Numbered from the stretch's first letter, positions 41,464 through 52,795 are shown. The stretch: 64,000 nucleotides of DNA from Ostrinia nubilalis (GCF_963855985.1 NC_087117.1:4351001-4415000); one strand, 5' to 3'. The notes: generated by a model from the sequence alone, not told the origin. Program-made: numbers and translations.

Positions 41464-43766
41464 CGTCCCTTAGCTAACAACACCGCGTAAGTCATTTTTA
41501 CCAACTTTACAGGAGACGAAAAAAACTGTTTATTTTAAAAAATCGGTGGATTTTTCCTATTGTTACTTATTAAATACTTTATTTAGCGGTTGAGAAATAA
41601 TTATTTATACTTAATTTGACGATTTACTTTATTTTAACCTATATTTTATGACTTGAGCGGTATTGACTGATATTTTTGTAGAGTTAGGCGGTGTTGTTTG
41701 CCGAAATGTAAAGGAATAAGGTATTAATAGATGATTTACAAAGAAAATTTTTATTAAGAATTATTTAAAAAATAATTAAACAATCATTATAACCTATCCT
41801 ATCGTTAACCTAAATCTGAAGAATCACAGTGTATAGATCAAATATTGTGAGGGGGGGCCTTCAACGCGAAGCTGGGCAAACGAAACGACAATGAGCTGGA
41901 AGTGGGGCAATTTGGGTATGGAGAGAGGAACGCACGTGGCTAACTGCTGGCTGGCTTTATGGAGAGGGATGATGAACTCCTTCTTCAGAAAACAGCGAAA
42001 GTAGATTTCGCCGCATCCCAATGACGCTATGAAATATGAGATCAACTTCATCTTGTCGACGTAGAAGCATGTTGTCTGTGAGGTCAATTTGGTCAAAACA
42101 GGAAGCAATCACCAAATGGTAAGGGGCACATTAAATATAAGTCCGAATCTCGATAGATGTCGACTGATAAAGTCTACACTCCGCCCAGCGTCCATCCAAC
42201 CCCGAAAGCTCAACTCGAGTTGCAAAATCGTTTCCAATGCCAGGACATTGCAAAAATGTGGAAGAGTACAATAGCAGGTTCTTGGGAATTGTCCAAATGA
42301 CTGGGTCTAAGGTCTTTAAAACCCGTCGTTTAAGAGAAACAAAAAAGATCTCTGATCTCACCAATAACCTTATAGAAGAGAGACGAAACATGGATCTGCA
42401 GTCATCTGAAGATGCTACTCAGTATCGGCGTCTTAACAGATAGATCTCTAAGTCTTTTGACTCGCGACCTACACATATAATAGAGACAATTGAGCATAAC
42501 AAGGGCTCTAAGGTGTTCGTAAGAGATTCGTCTGTCAAAGCCAACTGACCAAGCTGAAGACCGAGAAGAGCGTCGGGGCCTGAGATATTGAAAGAGGTTG
42601 AGAAGTTCTACGGACAATTATACACGACTGTGTTCACACCTGTTACAAATCTAACCGAAGACCCAAGAGCTAGATTGACCCGACACAATACCTAAGATGT
42701 CCCGAACGCCAGTCTACACGAGCTTGGAATAGCTCTGGAATAGCTCTAAACAACAAGGCCCGGGTGATAATAGAATTACGGCTCAGCTTTTGAAAGCAGG
42801 TAAAATGTCGATGCTAAAGGCTCTTTGGAAGCTGTTCTTTTCCGTCATCCTCGGGGGAAAAACTCCTACGGCACGGCACAGAAGTTTGGTGATACTCTTC
42901 TTCAAAAAACGGCGATAAAATCTTGTTGAAGAATTATAGACCCATCTAACTTCTGAACCATGTCTACAAGCTGTTTTCGAGTAATTATGAATCGTCTAAC
43001 TCGCCGACTCGAGGCCTTCCAGCCTCCTGATCAAGCTGGTTACCAGGCTGGTTAGCAGGCTTTAGTGTCTTAGATCACATACATACGCTGCGGCAGATTA
43101 TACAGAAGACCGAGGAGTATAATCAGCCACTTTGCCTGGCGTTTGTGGACTATGAGACAGCCTTCGATTCGATTGAAACCTGGGCAGTTGTTTACGCCGT
43201 TTATGTCCTGCTTCTTGTAATTGTGCACATAAAAATTCATTACATGAACTCGGAATACTTCAAGAATCAATTCCTTCTCCATCAATAGTGTATTTCACTT
43301 GTATAGCTTCCTAAAAGAATTAAAATACAGTTTGAAACACCGCCTAAGTTTGTAAAAAAATATTGTAAACACCGCCTAAGTAAATGAAGATATTTTCTAT
43401 TATAATTTCCTTATATATTAATACGCGTAAATGATTAAAAATTACATTATTATATAGCTTACCTCTTAATCTTCTATTAAAACTTCTTTCATAGACCTTT
43501 TCGCGATAAAACTCACTTAAAAATATAAAAATTACGGAGCGCGAAGGAACTTTACGAGAAATGTATGGCAGACTAACGACTTGAGCGGTGTTGCGAGGCA
43601 AACCGACTTGCGCGGTGTCACTAAAATTCAAATTACGGCTTCTTATTGGCTGAAATCTATAACATGTGACCAATGGTTAGACGCGCGATGAGCAGATCTA
43701 TCCAATGGTATTAAAATGTCAAAACCGCCAAAAATCGACTTAGGCGGTGTTGTTAGCTAAGGGACG
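41464..43766. mobile_element. TIR element Z carrying an RTE polymerase remnant
   Basis: Ends CGTCCCTTAGCTAACAACAC and its complement, with ATAG on both sides (41460-41463 and 43767-43770) as a 4 bp duplication. Several GGCGGTGTT motifs lie inside. The middle contains a broken RTE polymerase (42230-43185). Confidence 0.7.
42230..43185 (+). pseudogene. RTE-type reverse transcriptase remnant
   Basis: Plus-strand frames, with several shifts and stops, read KVFKTRRLRETKK, LIEERRNMDLQSS, LLKNYRP, RVIMNRLTRRLEAFQPPDQA and LAFVDYETAFDSIET in the order expected of an RTE-type RT. The palm motifs after FVDYE..FDS are missing. Not functional. Confidence 0.75.
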
Positions 43767-43774
43767 ATAGGCTA

Positions 43775-44155
43775 TTAATATCAATTAAGAATAGTGTTGG
43801 ACCGAGGATACTGCCTTGCGGGACACCGTAGTTGCATGGAGCAGACTGTAATACTTATCTACTCTCACAATTTAACGAAGACCTGTCAAGAGTGTACGTA
43901 CTATGTCTCTAACCCTAATTGTATTGTTATTGTTTGTTTTCTGTAGCTGTGCCTTAAATAAATAAACCCCTGAACTCTCTAGCCGAGCGAATAATAGCGG
44001 TATAGATACAGTGTCGAAGGCTTTCTGGGGATCCAAAAATACTCCAACGCACCAATTACCCTCGTCTAGGTACTTCTCGTCTAAGACACTACTTACAATG
44101 ACTACTTTTGTTCGCGTCGCGTCGTATCGTATCACGCGCTTGTTGCACCTAGGAC
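43775..44155 (-). pseudogene. LINE reverse transcriptase fragment
   Basis: Minus strand reads GNWCVGVFLDPQKAFDTVS, then, after a shift and AT-rich insert, YGVPQGSILGPTLFL. These are two RT motifs of a Jockey/CR1-like LINE. The fragment is 5'- and 3'-truncated. Confidence 0.7.
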
Positions 44156-44287
44156 AATAGTGTTATGGTTGGAAAAATTACATATTCTTATCATAGTACA
44201 TACTTACTGTTTTGTGGTTTCTTTAATGTGGCAGCAAAATTTGTGGTAGGCCGTTTAAATAGTAGAAAAATGGACAAAAACACTCAC

Positions 44288-44340
44288 TGTCTCGGCGGGA
44301 AGGCAGCCACGCATACAGCGACGGCTGTTAAAGACACGGA
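44288..44340 (-). pseudogene. partial copy of vezatin exon 52003-52211 (donor end only)
   Basis: About 50 bp of the donor end of the exon with its GTGAGTG donor. The sequence downstream of the donor on the minus strand (44100-44287) matches 44940-45156, so flank and exon end were duplicated together. Confidence 0.7.
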
Positions 44341-44571
44341 GTCGGAGTGGCCGTCCGCAGTAACTTGAGTAGATCATTTCTTATCTTAGAGCATTATAAT
44401 CCTAGGATTCAAAAAAACTCCTGTGTAGCCAGGATCTACAGCTTGACCATCAATAAAAACCCAACCAGTAAAGGTAAAGTTTCTTCTCTTCTTCTTCGTC
44501 GCTACACTCATGGTCGTGGTCGTCACACCAGGTCCAGTGGCAAGCCAAAGTTTCTTAAATAAAACACTCAC

Positions 44572-44753
44572 TGTCTCGGCGGGAAGGCAGCCACGCACAC
44601 AGCGACGGCAGTCAAAGACGCGGCCCCCTCCCCGCCCGTGAGCCAGCCGCCCCGCCCCCCCGCGGCGCTCCACACCGCAGTAGGACAGGGAGTCTCCTGC
44701 TCCACTTCTACGCTGTCCTCTCGGAAGAGACCGCTCGCGAGGACTGATATTAG
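44572..44753 (-). CDS. vezatin exon copy A, possible alternative exon
   Basis: Minus strand, open throughout, phase 0 at the start and two bases at the end (182 bp), the same phases as exon 52003-52211. It reads LISVLASGLFREDSVEVEQE and ends AVCVAAFPPR with the GTGAGTG donor. An acceptor AAAG|CTA is preceded by TCCGTCCTCCG. It differs from the parent by a 27 bp shorter start and a few residues (AASLTAV for AASVAAV). It could be spliced instead of the parent, or be a recent non-functional duplicate. Confidence 0.5.
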
Positions 44754-45156
44754 CTTTACGGAGGACGGACGATAGCACATTAAGCTAAACACAGTCTTAA
44801 ACTGTTGTAATAGAGACTACTTTTGGACAAAAATTAGTCTGATTAGTGAGCGACGTAATGTGACATAATAAAGAGTGACAGAATGCGACCAAAAAAGTAC
44901 TTCACATGACGCATGACAGGTGACAACGTAGGAGACTAACAAAGACGCCATATTTTCGTACCAGATCGCGTCGTAGCGCGTCGCGTTGCTGCGTTTATTG
45001 CACCTAGGACATAATGATGTGACAGTTGACATATTCTTATCCTATTACTTACTGATTTGTAGTTTCTTTAGGATGTAAACTCACGTAGCTGAATCAATTT
45101 GTAGAAACACAGATGGCCGTCCATTAAAACTAGAAAATCACATATAAAATACTCAC

Positions 45157-45318
45157 TGTCTAGGAGGGAAGGCAGCCACGCACACAGCGACGGCCGCCAC
45201 AGATGCGGCCCCCTCCCCTCCCGTGAGCCAACCGCCTCGTCGCCCCCCCGCGGCGCTCCACACCGCAGTAGGACAGGGAGTCTCCTGCTCCACTTCTACG
45301 CTGTCCTCTCGGAAGAGA
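45157..45318 (-). pseudogene. vezatin exon copy B
   Basis: Open frame and donor GTGAGTA are intact, but the acceptor side is cut at LFRED and the possible acceptor TATTAG|T gives the wrong phase for the upstream exon. Probably not usable. Confidence 0.65.
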
Positions 45319-45530
45319 CTAATACAGCAGGGCTAACTTAAACACTGTTTACGTATCTATCTGTCACTGTCGCTCATACTGGCATCTCGCTTGTGTGAGA
45401 GAGATGGCAACATACGAAACTTCGGATAACTTTTTTGGAGTAACAATCAGTTCTAGTGAACTGAGTCAGTGCCCGAGGTATAGGAGCGGCACGGATAGGG
45501 TGACATATTATGACGTGACAGAGCATAATA

Positions 45531-47255
45531 TAAGGTGTTATTTTTTATACTGATCATACTTTACCAAGGCATTTAATAAAATCATACAAATACAACCCAA
45601 GTGTTTTTAAAAAAAAATTCAGGCTAGTTTTTGTTTTTACTTTTCCTAACAAAAAAAAGATATTATTTTTACAACCATCCTGTCTTCACTCACTGCCTCT
45701 CTCTCTTTCTTTATTCATTTCATTCATACGAGTACGAACAATGGCCGCGCCCGTTCATTCAACGTTCACACACATAAAGGTTAGATTACACTAAACCTAC
45801 GTTACCAAAAATTATCACTCGTGAGTATGTACGATGTTACGTCATGTTAATAGGTACTACGCGCTGGGAGAAACAAAATCTAGCCACATAAGTAGGTAAA
45901 TAAGTGTATTTTCATTAGTGTAATAGCGGGGGACTTTTCCAACGAACCGAGGCGAATCATCCGCGTTAAACTAGAAATTTAAAAAAGGATAGAAATTTGG
46001 AATTCAATATCTACGGTTTCGTAATGCCTACGCAATTTATTTAGAGACGTAATAAAAAATTGATAGGTACATACCTATTACTACTTCGCTTCGCTTCAGT
46101 GGAAATGCACCCTAATATTGAATATGAATAGGTGTTGGAAATAAAACTCACTGATCAATTTTCCTGGTTTTAATTCCTAAATTATGATTTGCCATCACAC
46201 TTTAGATTCATTGATTTTACTTATTCACACATTTACCTATTTTGAATGTTGTTATTTAAAGTTCCTAGGTTATTATTACACTCAATTACACTAATCACAA
46301 TACATTTTGAACGTCAAGCCTTTGTTGAATGTTCACGTAAACACTGTCTTGCACTGTCTAATCTAGCCACGATGCTTCCGGGCTGCACACTTGCTTGCTG
46401 TTCACTAGACACCACGTCGGATGTTGTATTCACAATTCGCGCACTAACTTTTTTACGGAAAAAGTCCCTTTCGCGTAAACAAGCACTCATCTGTCCAAAT
46501 CACACTGTAGGTATGTACCTAGGTAGACTTCCGCAATATCCATCGATAGAACTCGGTCGCGGTCGTGGCCCTCTGGCAACAACTCCTTGATAAGGCATTC
46601 CGTATTTTTACGCAAAAGCCGTCGTCTGCGGCGCTCGCATCTGGGTACCGCCAGCACTGTGCCGGTGATTGAAATTGATATCCAGAACTTCGTCCTCGAA
46701 GCGCACGGGATCTCGTCAAGTCAGGAAACGGCTGCGCTCCCTGAAGCGCTGCGCGGCTCCAAACAAACAAGGTGTGAAGGTTTTCGACTCGTCAATGTTT
46801 CTCGTCGGCCAGTTAGTGTGCCCGAAACATAATTTCACCTGCGTTTTGTTATTTATCAAGCGCGGCATTTTAATAACTCGCACATACACTGCAATACGTT
46901 TGGGCACATGGGACGGACTGGGACGATTATTTATGTTGTTGCGCTCCCGCATGCCGATCGTTGGCTCGGCGCGGGCTGTGGGCGCGGAGCGACTGGCAGC
47001 GATATCAATATGGCCGACTCACGCGGCGCGGCACGTGGCAGCGGTCGTTGCCCTCGGCCGGCTACTACGATAGTGCGTAAACGAATACGCACCGCGCTCA
47101 AAGGATGATTTATTTTTTATTTTTTTCGAAACATTCTTTGTCGTTTTACTCGAAAACTAGCCTGAATTTTTTTGAAAAAACACGTGGGTCTTATTTGTAT
47201 GATTTTATTAGATATGTTGGTAAAGTATGATCAGTATAAAAAATAACACCTTATA
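45531..47255 (-). mobile_element. TIR element X, copy 2
   Basis: About 1.72 kb, inverted relative to copy 1, with the same TAAGGTGTTATTTTTT ends and about 105 bp TIRs. It lacks the nested hAT and shows the empty hAT target. The GC-rich interior (46560-47060) is shared with copy 1. Its ORFs (for example 46669-47073) are not conserved as proteins. Confidence 0.8.
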
Positions 47256-47415
47256 TAAATCTGAAGTCTCGCTGAAGTTTGACGTCACAAAAACACTCTT
47301 AATGCAAGAAATTACTGTTACTTACACTCGATAGAGAGATACTCGGTAATAGAGATGCGCACGCGCAAATTACTTTAATATCGACAAAAGACACTCGAGT
47401 GACTGCTAATATGGC

Positions 47416-47568
47416 TGTCATGTATTAATCTGTGGAACTTTTTACTTTTAAATGTCAATGTCAATTCACATGTTTGTTTTGAGGTTAGGCCACTTGATTT
47501 CCGGCTACCTAGCCAAATATACAGCTCTCACAATAGTCACCGTGTTATCATTATTTTCGGACATAATA
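47416..47568 (+). repeat. Gypsy 5' LTR
   Basis: Starts TGTCATGTATT and ends GGACATAATA; no difference from the 3' LTR was seen by eye. Confidence 0.9.
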
Positions 47569-47597
47569 GTGGCGACGTATGGTTAAAACAGTGAACA

Positions 47598-50500
47598 ATG
47601 GATACAAAAGCAGTGAAATTCGATGTGTTCAACCCTCAGACTGACAATTGGGACATTTACTTAGATCGGTTAAAGTTTTGTTTCGAGGCTAATGGCGTCA
47701 TATTGGACGCGGCAAAAAGGGCTAATTTTGTGACAGTGTGTGGTGCGCGTGTGTATGAGACATTACTTGCGTTAATTACACCGAGGAAAGTTTCTGATTT
47801 GCCTTTCAGTGAGATAGTGACTGTTCTTACAAGACATTATAGTCCAAAACCGAATGAGATTTCGGTGTCGTTTAAATTCTACAAACGTGATCAAGGACGT
47901 GGTGAATTAGCGTCAGACTATATCGCACAATTAAGAAAATTAAGTTCGGGGTGCAATTTTAATGACTTAGAACGAATGTTACGCGACAGACTTGTGTGCG
48001 GTATGAGTGATAGCAAATTACAGTACGAACTGTTAAAACGTGACAATTTGAGTTATCAAGACGTAGTGGACGCCATGTTATCATCGGAAAGTGCCGGACG
48101 GGACGTGCGCATGATTCAAGACGCTGCGAATGCGGCGTCGATGCCCACCACAACAGCGGCGCCCTACTTTGAGCAGCCCGTAGCGGAGCCGATGGACGTA
48201 AACGCGGTTCAAACGAAAACAACTCGTCTATGCTATCGTTGCGGTGATCGTCACCCTGGAGAGTGCCGTTTTATCAATGCAATTTGCCGGTTTTGCAAGA
48301 AAAAAGGACATCTAGAAAAAATCTGTTTAAGCAAGAAGAAGAACAGTCGCGATGTAAACTTCACTAGTGAACCGAGTGATCGTTTGAACGGCATCTACTG
48401 TGTGCAAAGTACTAGTCGCACACCGCCATACGAGGTTGACGTATTACTGGCGGGTGTCCCAGTCCGCATGCAGGTGGACACGGGCGCCAGTTTCTCCATC
48501 ATCAACGAGTACACCTGGAACGTGTTGCGCTCACGACTTGCGCGCGACGCACTACGCCCCGCATCACTCACTTTACGCACTTGGACGGAGACACCGGTTC
48601 AATTGCTGGGACAAGTCACTTTGTCAGTTTGCTATAAAAACAAGGAGCAGAATCTATGTATTATAGTAGCTAAAGGAAAAGGACCTAACCTTCTGGGTCG
48701 TGACTGGTTGACGCCGCTTCACATATCATTAAATATCAACTTTGTTTGCGACAACAAATTGATAGACAAGATTATATCAAAACACCAAGAAGTTTTTCAA
48801 GATGGATTAGGTACATATCGTGGTAATCCAGTCAAGATACATCTGAAACAAGGTATGACACCTAAATTTCTGAAAGCTCGGCCGGTACCTTTTGCAATAA
48901 AAGACAGAGTAGAACGTGAAATAGACAGACTGGTCAAAGAAGGAGTATTAAGACCAACATCTTTCTCCGACTGGGCTACACCAGTAGTGCCAATAGTTAA
49001 GAAAACAGGAGAGATTAGATTATGTGGAGACTATCGCAGTACTGTAAACGCAGCTACCGAATCAGACACTTTCCCCATGCCCACATCTAATGAGGTATTT
49101 GCAACCATAGCCGGAGGGAAATGTTTTACAACTCTAGATTTAGACAGAGCGTACACACAGGTGGTAGTGGATGAAGAAACGTCAAAACTTCTCACACTCA
49201 ATACGTGCAAAGGACTTTACACAGTACATCGCTTAGCTTTTGGAGTTAAAGCATGTCCGGGAATTTTCCAACGCCTTATGACATCCTTGTTGGCAGGCAT
49301 CCCTGGAGTTGCAGTCCTGATTGATGACATAATTGTCTCTGGTTGCTCAAGTATGGAAATGGAGGCCAGACTGGACACAGTTTTAGACCGAATTAAACGT
49401 GCAGGACTACGACTTAACAAGACCAAATGCAAATTTGCCAGAGACAGTGTAGAGTTTCTAGGCTTTAGAATAGACTCAGAAGGCATTCACCCTGCACCAA
49501 GTAAGGTGGACTCCATAACTAACACACCGGAGCCTAAAAATAAGCAAGAGCTTCAAGCATTTCTCGGACTATACAACTTTTATGAAAGGTTCATTCCACA
49601 CAAGGCCACAGTTCTTGAACCATTACATCGGTTATTAGACAAAGCACGTACCTGGAAATGGACTGAATTGGAACAAAATGCCTTTGACACAGCAAAGCAC
49701 TTACTGACTTTTGATCTGACACTTAGCCATTACGATGTGAACAAACCGCTGATCCTTACCTGTGACAGTTCAGAGTACGGTGTGGGAGCGGTACTGTCTC
49801 ATGAAGACGAGAACCATAATGAGTGTCCAGTAGCCATGGCTTCAAGAACTCTGCATTCTCACGAACGACGCTACTCACAACTTGATAAAGAAGCAGCGGC
49901 AATTATGTTTGGAATAACAAAGTTCCATAATTACTTGATGGGACGACATTTTCGGATTGTGACTGATCACAAGCCGTTATTGGGAATATTCAACCCCAAG
50001 AAACCAATGACTAGTATGCTTTCACCCCGTTTGACAAGAATTGCCATAGCCTTGACTTCACATAGCTATGAAATAACATACAGACCTGGGCCGCAGATCG
50101 GAAGTGCTGACAGTTTGAGTAGATGGCCTCAACCGGTACCAGATCAACTTGAAGAACCACTCTACGAAATTTTACTGATGGCTGAAAAACCTGAGGATTT
50201 CCCTTATGATGTGTCACACATAGCTTCCGAGACGAAAGGCGACCGCATCCTATCTAGAGTCATGCATTACATCCAATGCGGTTGGCCAGCTAAAATAACC
50301 GATCCTGAGTTAAGGCCTTTCTGGTTACAACGTGCAGAACTTTCAATACAAAATGATTGCATACTACTGGGCTGCAGAGTTGTAGTGCCGAGGTCCCTTC
50401 GTCCAACAATCCTACGTGTTTTACATAAAACACATACTGGAATTGTTCAAACCAAGACTTTGGCTAGAAGCTACGTTTGGTGGCCACGCCTTAACGAAGA

Positions 50501-51536
50501 CATCGAAGTGCTAGTGAGCGGATGCTCAAAATGCCTGGAACACAGACATATGCCACCTAAGACCAGCCATGAATGGATTACACCAACCAGACCGTGGTCG
50601 AGAATCCACGTTGATTTTGCAGGCCCATTTTACAATAAAAACTTTTTGATAATGGTTGATTCATACTCTCGTTGGCCCGAAGTGTTTGTAGTAAATAACA
50701 TAACCTCCGCTACAGTGATAAAAGTTTTAAGAAACACTTTTGCCATACACGGATTGTGCGACGTACTAGTGTCGGATAATGGTACATCTTTTGTATCAGA
50801 TGAATTGAAGAGATTCCTACAAGCTAATAACATCCGGCATGTCACCACGGCTCCCTATCACCCGGCCACAAACGGGATAGCGGAGAGGATGGTACAGACA
50901 GTGAAAGACAAACTAAGAAAGATGGATGATTCATCATGGGACATCAAAATACCAAACTTGTTGCTAGGCCTGCGGGTTACTCCATGTACTACAACACACA
51001 AAAGTCCTGCAGAACTGCTAATGGGAAGACGTTTACGAACGTTACTGGATACTGTACATCCTGAGAATATTCAACATAAGAGAATTGAGCAACAAATTGA
51101 AGAAAACAATCAAAGACAAGGAAGAGAATCGAATGTTGGACAATCAGTGATGTACAGAAACTACAGCAACCATGGCCCTAGATGGTTACGGGGCACAGTT
51201 ACTTATAAGAACGGACCCTCCAGCTACCAAATAGAGACGAATGGTGGCGGAGTAGTAAATCGTCATATTGATCAAATAATCAAAACAACAGCAGCAGAGG
51301 AGATAACTACCAGAGTAACAAATGATACAGATGCAGTCGTAGAAGGAACGCCGGAATTGATTACTGACGATATCATAGAGATACCAGATGCAGACAAGTG
51401 GGCTGACATCTTGGGCATTCCAAGCCAAGCTACTACAACACCGGCTCTGGGAAAGATAAAAAATAAACCAAATTTGCATTCTAGAAGCCCCTATGACCGA
51501 CCAGATGATAACCTTTACATAAATTTCCTAACTTAA
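47598..51536 (+). CDS. Gypsy gag-pol polyprotein
   Basis: 1312 residues from ATG 47598. Order: gag; two zinc knuckles near 211-245 (CYRCGDRHPGECRF, CRFCKKKGHLEKIC); protease VDTGASFS near 292; reverse transcriptase with FTTLDLDRAYTQV and LIDDIIVSG near 575 (Leu-Ile instead of the common Tyr-Leu before DD); RNase H TCDSSEYGVG near 720; integrase with HTGIVQTKTLAR..CSKCLEHR near 942 and catalytic HVDFAGPF, VSDNGTSF, NGIAERM. The protein copies element RNA to DNA in particles and inserts it. No env ORF follows. No stop or frameshift separates gag and pol. Confidence 0.95.
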   Translation: MDTKAVKFDVFNPQTDNWDIYLDRLKFCFEANGVILDAAKRANFVTVCGARVYETLLALITPRKVSDLPFSEIVTVLTRHYSPKPNEISVSFKFYKRDQGRGELASDYIAQLRKLSSGCNFNDLERMLRDRLVCGMSDSKLQYELLKRDNLSYQDVVDAMLSSESAGRDVRMIQDAANAASMPTTTAAPYFEQPVAEPMDVNAVQTKTTRLCYRCGDRHPGECRFINAICRFCKKKGHLEKICLSKKKNSRDVNFTSEPSDRLNGIYCVQSTSRTPPYEVDVLLAGVPVRMQVDTGASFSIINEYTWNVLRSRLARDALRPASLTLRTWTETPVQLLGQVTLSVCYKNKEQNLCIIVAKGKGPNLLGRDWLTPLHISLNINFVCDNKLIDKIISKHQEVFQDGLGTYRGNPVKIHLKQGMTPKFLKARPVPFAIKDRVEREIDRLVKEGVLRPTSFSDWATPVVPIVKKTGEIRLCGDYRSTVNAATESDTFPMPTSNEVFATIAGGKCFTTLDLDRAYTQVVVDEETSKLLTLNTCKGLYTVHRLAFGVKACPGIFQRLMTSLLAGIPGVAVLIDDIIVSGCSSMEMEARLDTVLDRIKRAGLRLNKTKCKFARDSVEFLGFRIDSEGIHPAPSKVDSITNTPEPKNKQELQAFLGLYNFYERFIPHKATVLEPLHRLLDKARTWKWTELEQNAFDTAKHLLTFDLTLSHYDVNKPLILTCDSSEYGVGAVLSHEDENHNECPVAMASRTLHSHERRYSQLDKEAAAIMFGITKFHNYLMGRHFRIVTDHKPLLGIFNPKKPMTSMLSPRLTRIAIALTSHSYEITYRPGPQIGSADSLSRWPQPVPDQLEEPLYEILLMAEKPEDFPYDVSHIASETKGDRILSRVMHYIQCGWPAKITDPELRPFWLQRAELSIQNDCILLGCRVVVPRSLRPTILRVLHKTHTGIVQTKTLARSYVWWPRLNEDIEVLVSGCSKCLEHRHMPPKTSHEWITPTRPWSRIHVDFAGPFYNKNFLIMVDSYSRWPEVFVVNNITSATVIKVLRNTFAIHGLCDVLVSDNGTSFVSDELKRFLQANNIRHVTTAPYHPATNGIAERMVQTVKDKLRKMDDSSWDIKIPNLLLGLRVTPCTTTHKSPAELLMGRRLRTLLDTVHPENIQHKRIEQQIEENNQRQGRESNVGQSVMYRNYSNHGPRWLRGTVTYKNGPSSYQIETNGGGVVNRHIDQIIKTTAAEEITTRVTNDTDAVVEGTPELITDDIIEIPDADKWADILGIPSQATTTPALGKIKNKPNLHSRSPYDRPDDNLYINFLT

Positions 51537-51616
51537 TTACTGTTATTTAAATACATAGTGTTCATGGGGATAATTTATTAGTTTGGTAATGTTGATATTC
51601 ACTTAGGGGGGAGATA

Positions 51617-51769
51617 TGTCATGTATTAATCTGTGGAACTTTTTACTTTTAAATGTCAATGTCAATTCACATGTTTGTTTTGAGGTTAGGCCACTTGATT
51701 TCCGGCTACCTAGCCAAATATACAGCTCTCACAATAGTCACCGTGTTATCATTATTTTCGGACATAATA
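51617..51769 (+). repeat. Gypsy 3' LTR
   Basis: Same 153 bp as the 5' LTR; the flank returns to vezatin intron at 51770. Confidence 0.9.
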
Positions 51770-51770
51770 A

Positions 51771-52002
51771 TGGCCGTCCGCAGTAACTTGAGTAGATCAT
51801 TTCTTATCTTGGAGCATTCTAATCCTAGGATTCAAAAAAACTCCTGTGTAGCCAGGATCTACAGCTTGACCATCAATAAAAACCCAACCAGTAAAGGTAA
51901 AGTTTCTTCTCTTCTTTTTCGTCGCTACACTCTTGCCAGAGTGGACGTGGTCGTCACACCAGGTCCAGTGGCAAGCCAAAGTTTCTTAAATAAAACACTC
52001 AC
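51771..52002 (+). repeat. segmental duplication of 44350-44571
   Basis: Intron sequence next to the exon donor (GGCCGTCCGCAGTAACTTG to AAATAAAACACTCAC) matches 44350-44571 closely, including the dispersed repeat with CTCCTGTGTAGCCAG. This shows that copy A and the parent exon were duplicated with over 200 bp of flank. Confidence 0.8.
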
Positions 52003-52211
52003 TGTCTCGGCGGGAAGGCAGCCACGCACACAGCGACGGCCGCCACAGACGCGGCCCCCTCCCCGCCCGTGAGCCAGCCGCCTCGTCGCCCCCCCGCGGC
52101 GCTCCACACCGCAGAAGGGCAGGGAGTCTCCTGCTCCACCTCTACGCTGTCCTCTCGGAAGAGCAGGCCGCTCTCGAGGATTGAAATGATGTGCTGACGG
52201 TTGTTTATTAG
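52003..52211 (-). CDS. Vezt: vezatin, exon with first membrane region
   Basis: Minus strand, acceptor ATCTCTTCCAG, donor GTGAGTG, 209 bp, phase 0 to two bases. It encodes NNRQHIISILESGLLFRED, the counterpart of a conserved vezatin helix before TM1, then a Gly/Trp-rich stretch and AASVAAVAVCVAAFPPR, a likely membrane segment. It joins 41123-41308 through CA|C. The intron between them is about 10.7 kb and is filled with Gypsy, X copy 2, element Z and exon copies A, B and D. This is the fullest of the four copies, so I take it as the parent. Confidence 0.75.
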
Positions 52212-52714
52212 CTGGAAGAGATGATGTCATTTCATTAATATTTACTTACACCTTTATGCACATAAATATTGCTATTTATTACTAAAATATTGTTACCACA
52301 CTTTAAGTGAATTGTTATAATTTTTGTTAGAAATAAAGATCTTAAACAGGCCTTCTCTATCAGTCAACTGTTGTTTAGGCAGATGCAAATTCAGAACTCA
52401 ATTACATCACAGTGGGTGTTTGCAAACATTTGTAAATTAATAAATCTGTAAAATGTTACTTTGATAACTCAAGAAAATTACAATAGTGAAATAAACTAAA
52501 AAGTTAAGGTATTAGATAGAATATCATCAGTATATGAATAACAATTAACCATGACTGTGTGATGTTATGGTTGTGGTGTAGGTAAACCTATTGTGTTCAC
52601 TTCAGTGCAGTTAGGCAGAGAAAGTAAGAGTCAAGCTACCCCTAGCGGAAGAAACTGGAAATAATTGTCTGTATTTAAAAGAGAAAAAAGATGTTTTTAA
52701 TTACAAATGATTAC

Positions 52715-52795
52715 CATATTGGGCCTAAACTTCATAGCAATCCATCTCCTTGACAGGATTGGAGGGGAGAAATCTTGCTTAGTGTAAAGTGCCAT
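52715..52795 (-). CDS. Vezt: possible upstream vezatin exon
   Basis: Minus strand, acceptor ATGTTTTCAG, donor GTAATC, 81 bp, phase 0 at both ends as needed for 52003-52211. It reads ALYTKQDFSPPILSRRWIAM then KFRPNM. It begins with ATG just after the acceptor. The context (basic, followed by the IISILES helix) resembles the vezatin region before TM1, but similarity is slight. Confidence 0.42.

Larger units (their letters stand above)
47416..51769 (+). mobile_element. Gypsy LTR retrotransposon, full length
   Basis: Two 153 bp LTRs look identical, the target duplication is ATGGC (47411-47415 and 51770-51774), a primer-binding site TGGCGACG follows the 5' LTR at 47570, a purine tract AGGGGGGAGATA precedes the 3' LTR, and one intact gag-pol ORF fills the inside. 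All point to a recent insertion into the vezatin intron. Very short LTRs and a single ORF without env recall the Mag branch. Confidence 0.93.

Noticed and set aside
43070..43285. Minus-strand ORF near the RTE remnant
   Set aside because: Mostly antisense of the RT motifs; no independent support.
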